Shown: positions 5,725-5,908 of the stretch, in pieces | Position numbering within the stretch: position 1 is the stretch's first letter | Layout: each line of letters begins with the position of its first letter | From: CAZVTU01 sp964630295 | Lineage (GTDB): Bacteria; Patescibacteriota; Minisyncoccia; Minisyncoccales; RBG-13-42-11 | DNA length: 5,908 nt | Direction: 5' to 3' | Assembly: GCA_964630295.1 (NCBI GenBank) | Contig: CAZVTU010000036.1 | Location: 1 to 5,908 of the forward strand | Translations under genes and position numbers: made by a program | The notes under the pieces: model-generated | What the model saw: only the letters and a program-made list of their open reading frames with translations | Told to the model about the DNA's origin: nothing | Database searches by the model: none

Positions 5725-5730
5725 AGGAGG
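5725..5730 (+). promoter_or_regulatory. Shine-Dalgarno of the 47-codon gene
   Basis: A perfect AGGAGG ends nine bases before the ATG at 5740. It sets the start and argues that the short frame is a real gene. Confidence 0.75.
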
Positions 5731-5739
5731 AAGTTTGAG

Positions 5740-5883
5740 ATGAAAGAGATAGAAATCAAATTAAAGTTGCCTGAAGGGGTCATTGAGTATTGCCAACATA
5801 ATAAAATCAATATTCAAGACCTCATTGACGAAGCCCTTCGGCAATTTCTTTTCCAGAGAATATATACCGAAATGGTTAGCTAA
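5740..5883 (+). CDS. Small ribbon-helix-helix-like DNA-binding protein, 47 residues
   Basis: The translation opens with an alternating strand, EIEIKLKLPEG (3-13). A first helix follows (VIEYCQHNKI, 14-23), then a turn and a second helix, NIQDLIDEALRQFLFQRI (24-41). This matches the CopG/Arc/MetJ plan, where a strand of the type 'TVRLPEEL' precedes helix A and helix B carries 'S..ELIREAL..YL'. In that fold two chains pair their strands to enter the DNA major groove, so the protein would act as a dimer; the strand residues K7 and K9 would face DNA. At 47 residues it is about the smallest possible ribbon-helix-helix protein, with no partner or toxin domain. It could regulate its own cluster, be the antitoxin of a pair whose toxin lies outside the window, or be phage- or plasmid-derived. 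The fold is inferred by eye only. Confidence 0.65.
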   Translation: MKEIEIKLKLPEGVIEYCQHNKINIQDLIDEALRQFLFQRIYTEMVS

Positions 5884-5894
5884 TATATTCCTGA

Positions 5895-5908
5895 AAAACT
5901 GAAGAAGG
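5895..5908 (+). repeat. Leader repeat, copy 2 (AAAACTGAAGAAGG), cut by the window edge
   Basis: It matches copy 1 at 13 of 14 positions and 15 of 18 when extended leftward by four bases. It begins 12 bases after the stop of the 47-codon gene. In copy 1 the ATG follows ten bases later, so another small gene probably begins just past the edge. Confidence 0.5.

Overview
The window is AT-rich bacterial DNA (about one-third G+C by eye) using the standard code, with TGA serving as a stop in several genes. Gene content and style suggest a small-genome lineage of the Candidate Phyla Radiation (Patescibacteria, probably Parcubacteria-like). The signs are a debranching-enzyme-like glycosidase tail, an orphan 12-helix transporter, a compact PAP2 phosphatase, the dprA-topA pair and short GAGCGNAGCGAG-type repeats. 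This placement is inference; no rRNA or other phylogenetic marker is present.

Layout. Positions 2-2323 (+) hold a tightly packed run of three genes. They are the C-terminal part of a glycoside hydrolase of the amylo-alpha-1,6-glucosidase/GH100-like kind (cut by the left edge), an MFS-type membrane transporter, and a PAP2 lipid phosphatase. Gaps are 4 and 2 bases, so one transcript is likely. A tRNA-Leu(CAA) gene on the minus strand (2324-2407) touches the PAP2 stop codon. It has its own extended -10 promoter in the 77-base gap before the topA 3' end.

Positions 2485-5404 (-) hold dprA followed by topA. They overlap by 20 bases, and the strong topA Shine-Dalgarno lies inside the last dprA codons. 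TopA is complete, with a Toprim domain, active tyrosine and three C-terminal zinc ribbons. It carries an in-frame insertion made by four perfect heptamer repeats, and its tail is encoded by a short repeat also found nearby. dprA appears to start almost at its transcription start, downstream of an extended -10.

Positions 5405-5908 hold a divergent promoter region and two short, well-translated plus-strand genes of 55 and 47 codons. The second looks like a minimal ribbon-helix-helix DNA-binding protein. The leader in front of the first small gene recurs at the right edge, suggesting that a third small gene follows outside the window.

Functionally, dprA (single-stranded DNA loading and protection in transformation) and topA (relaxation of negative supercoils) are DNA-maintenance genes. 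The left block handles carbohydrate and the envelope or lipid carrier. The right-hand small genes may be an uncharacterised regulatory cassette. I found no CRISPR array, insertion sequence or clear mobile element.
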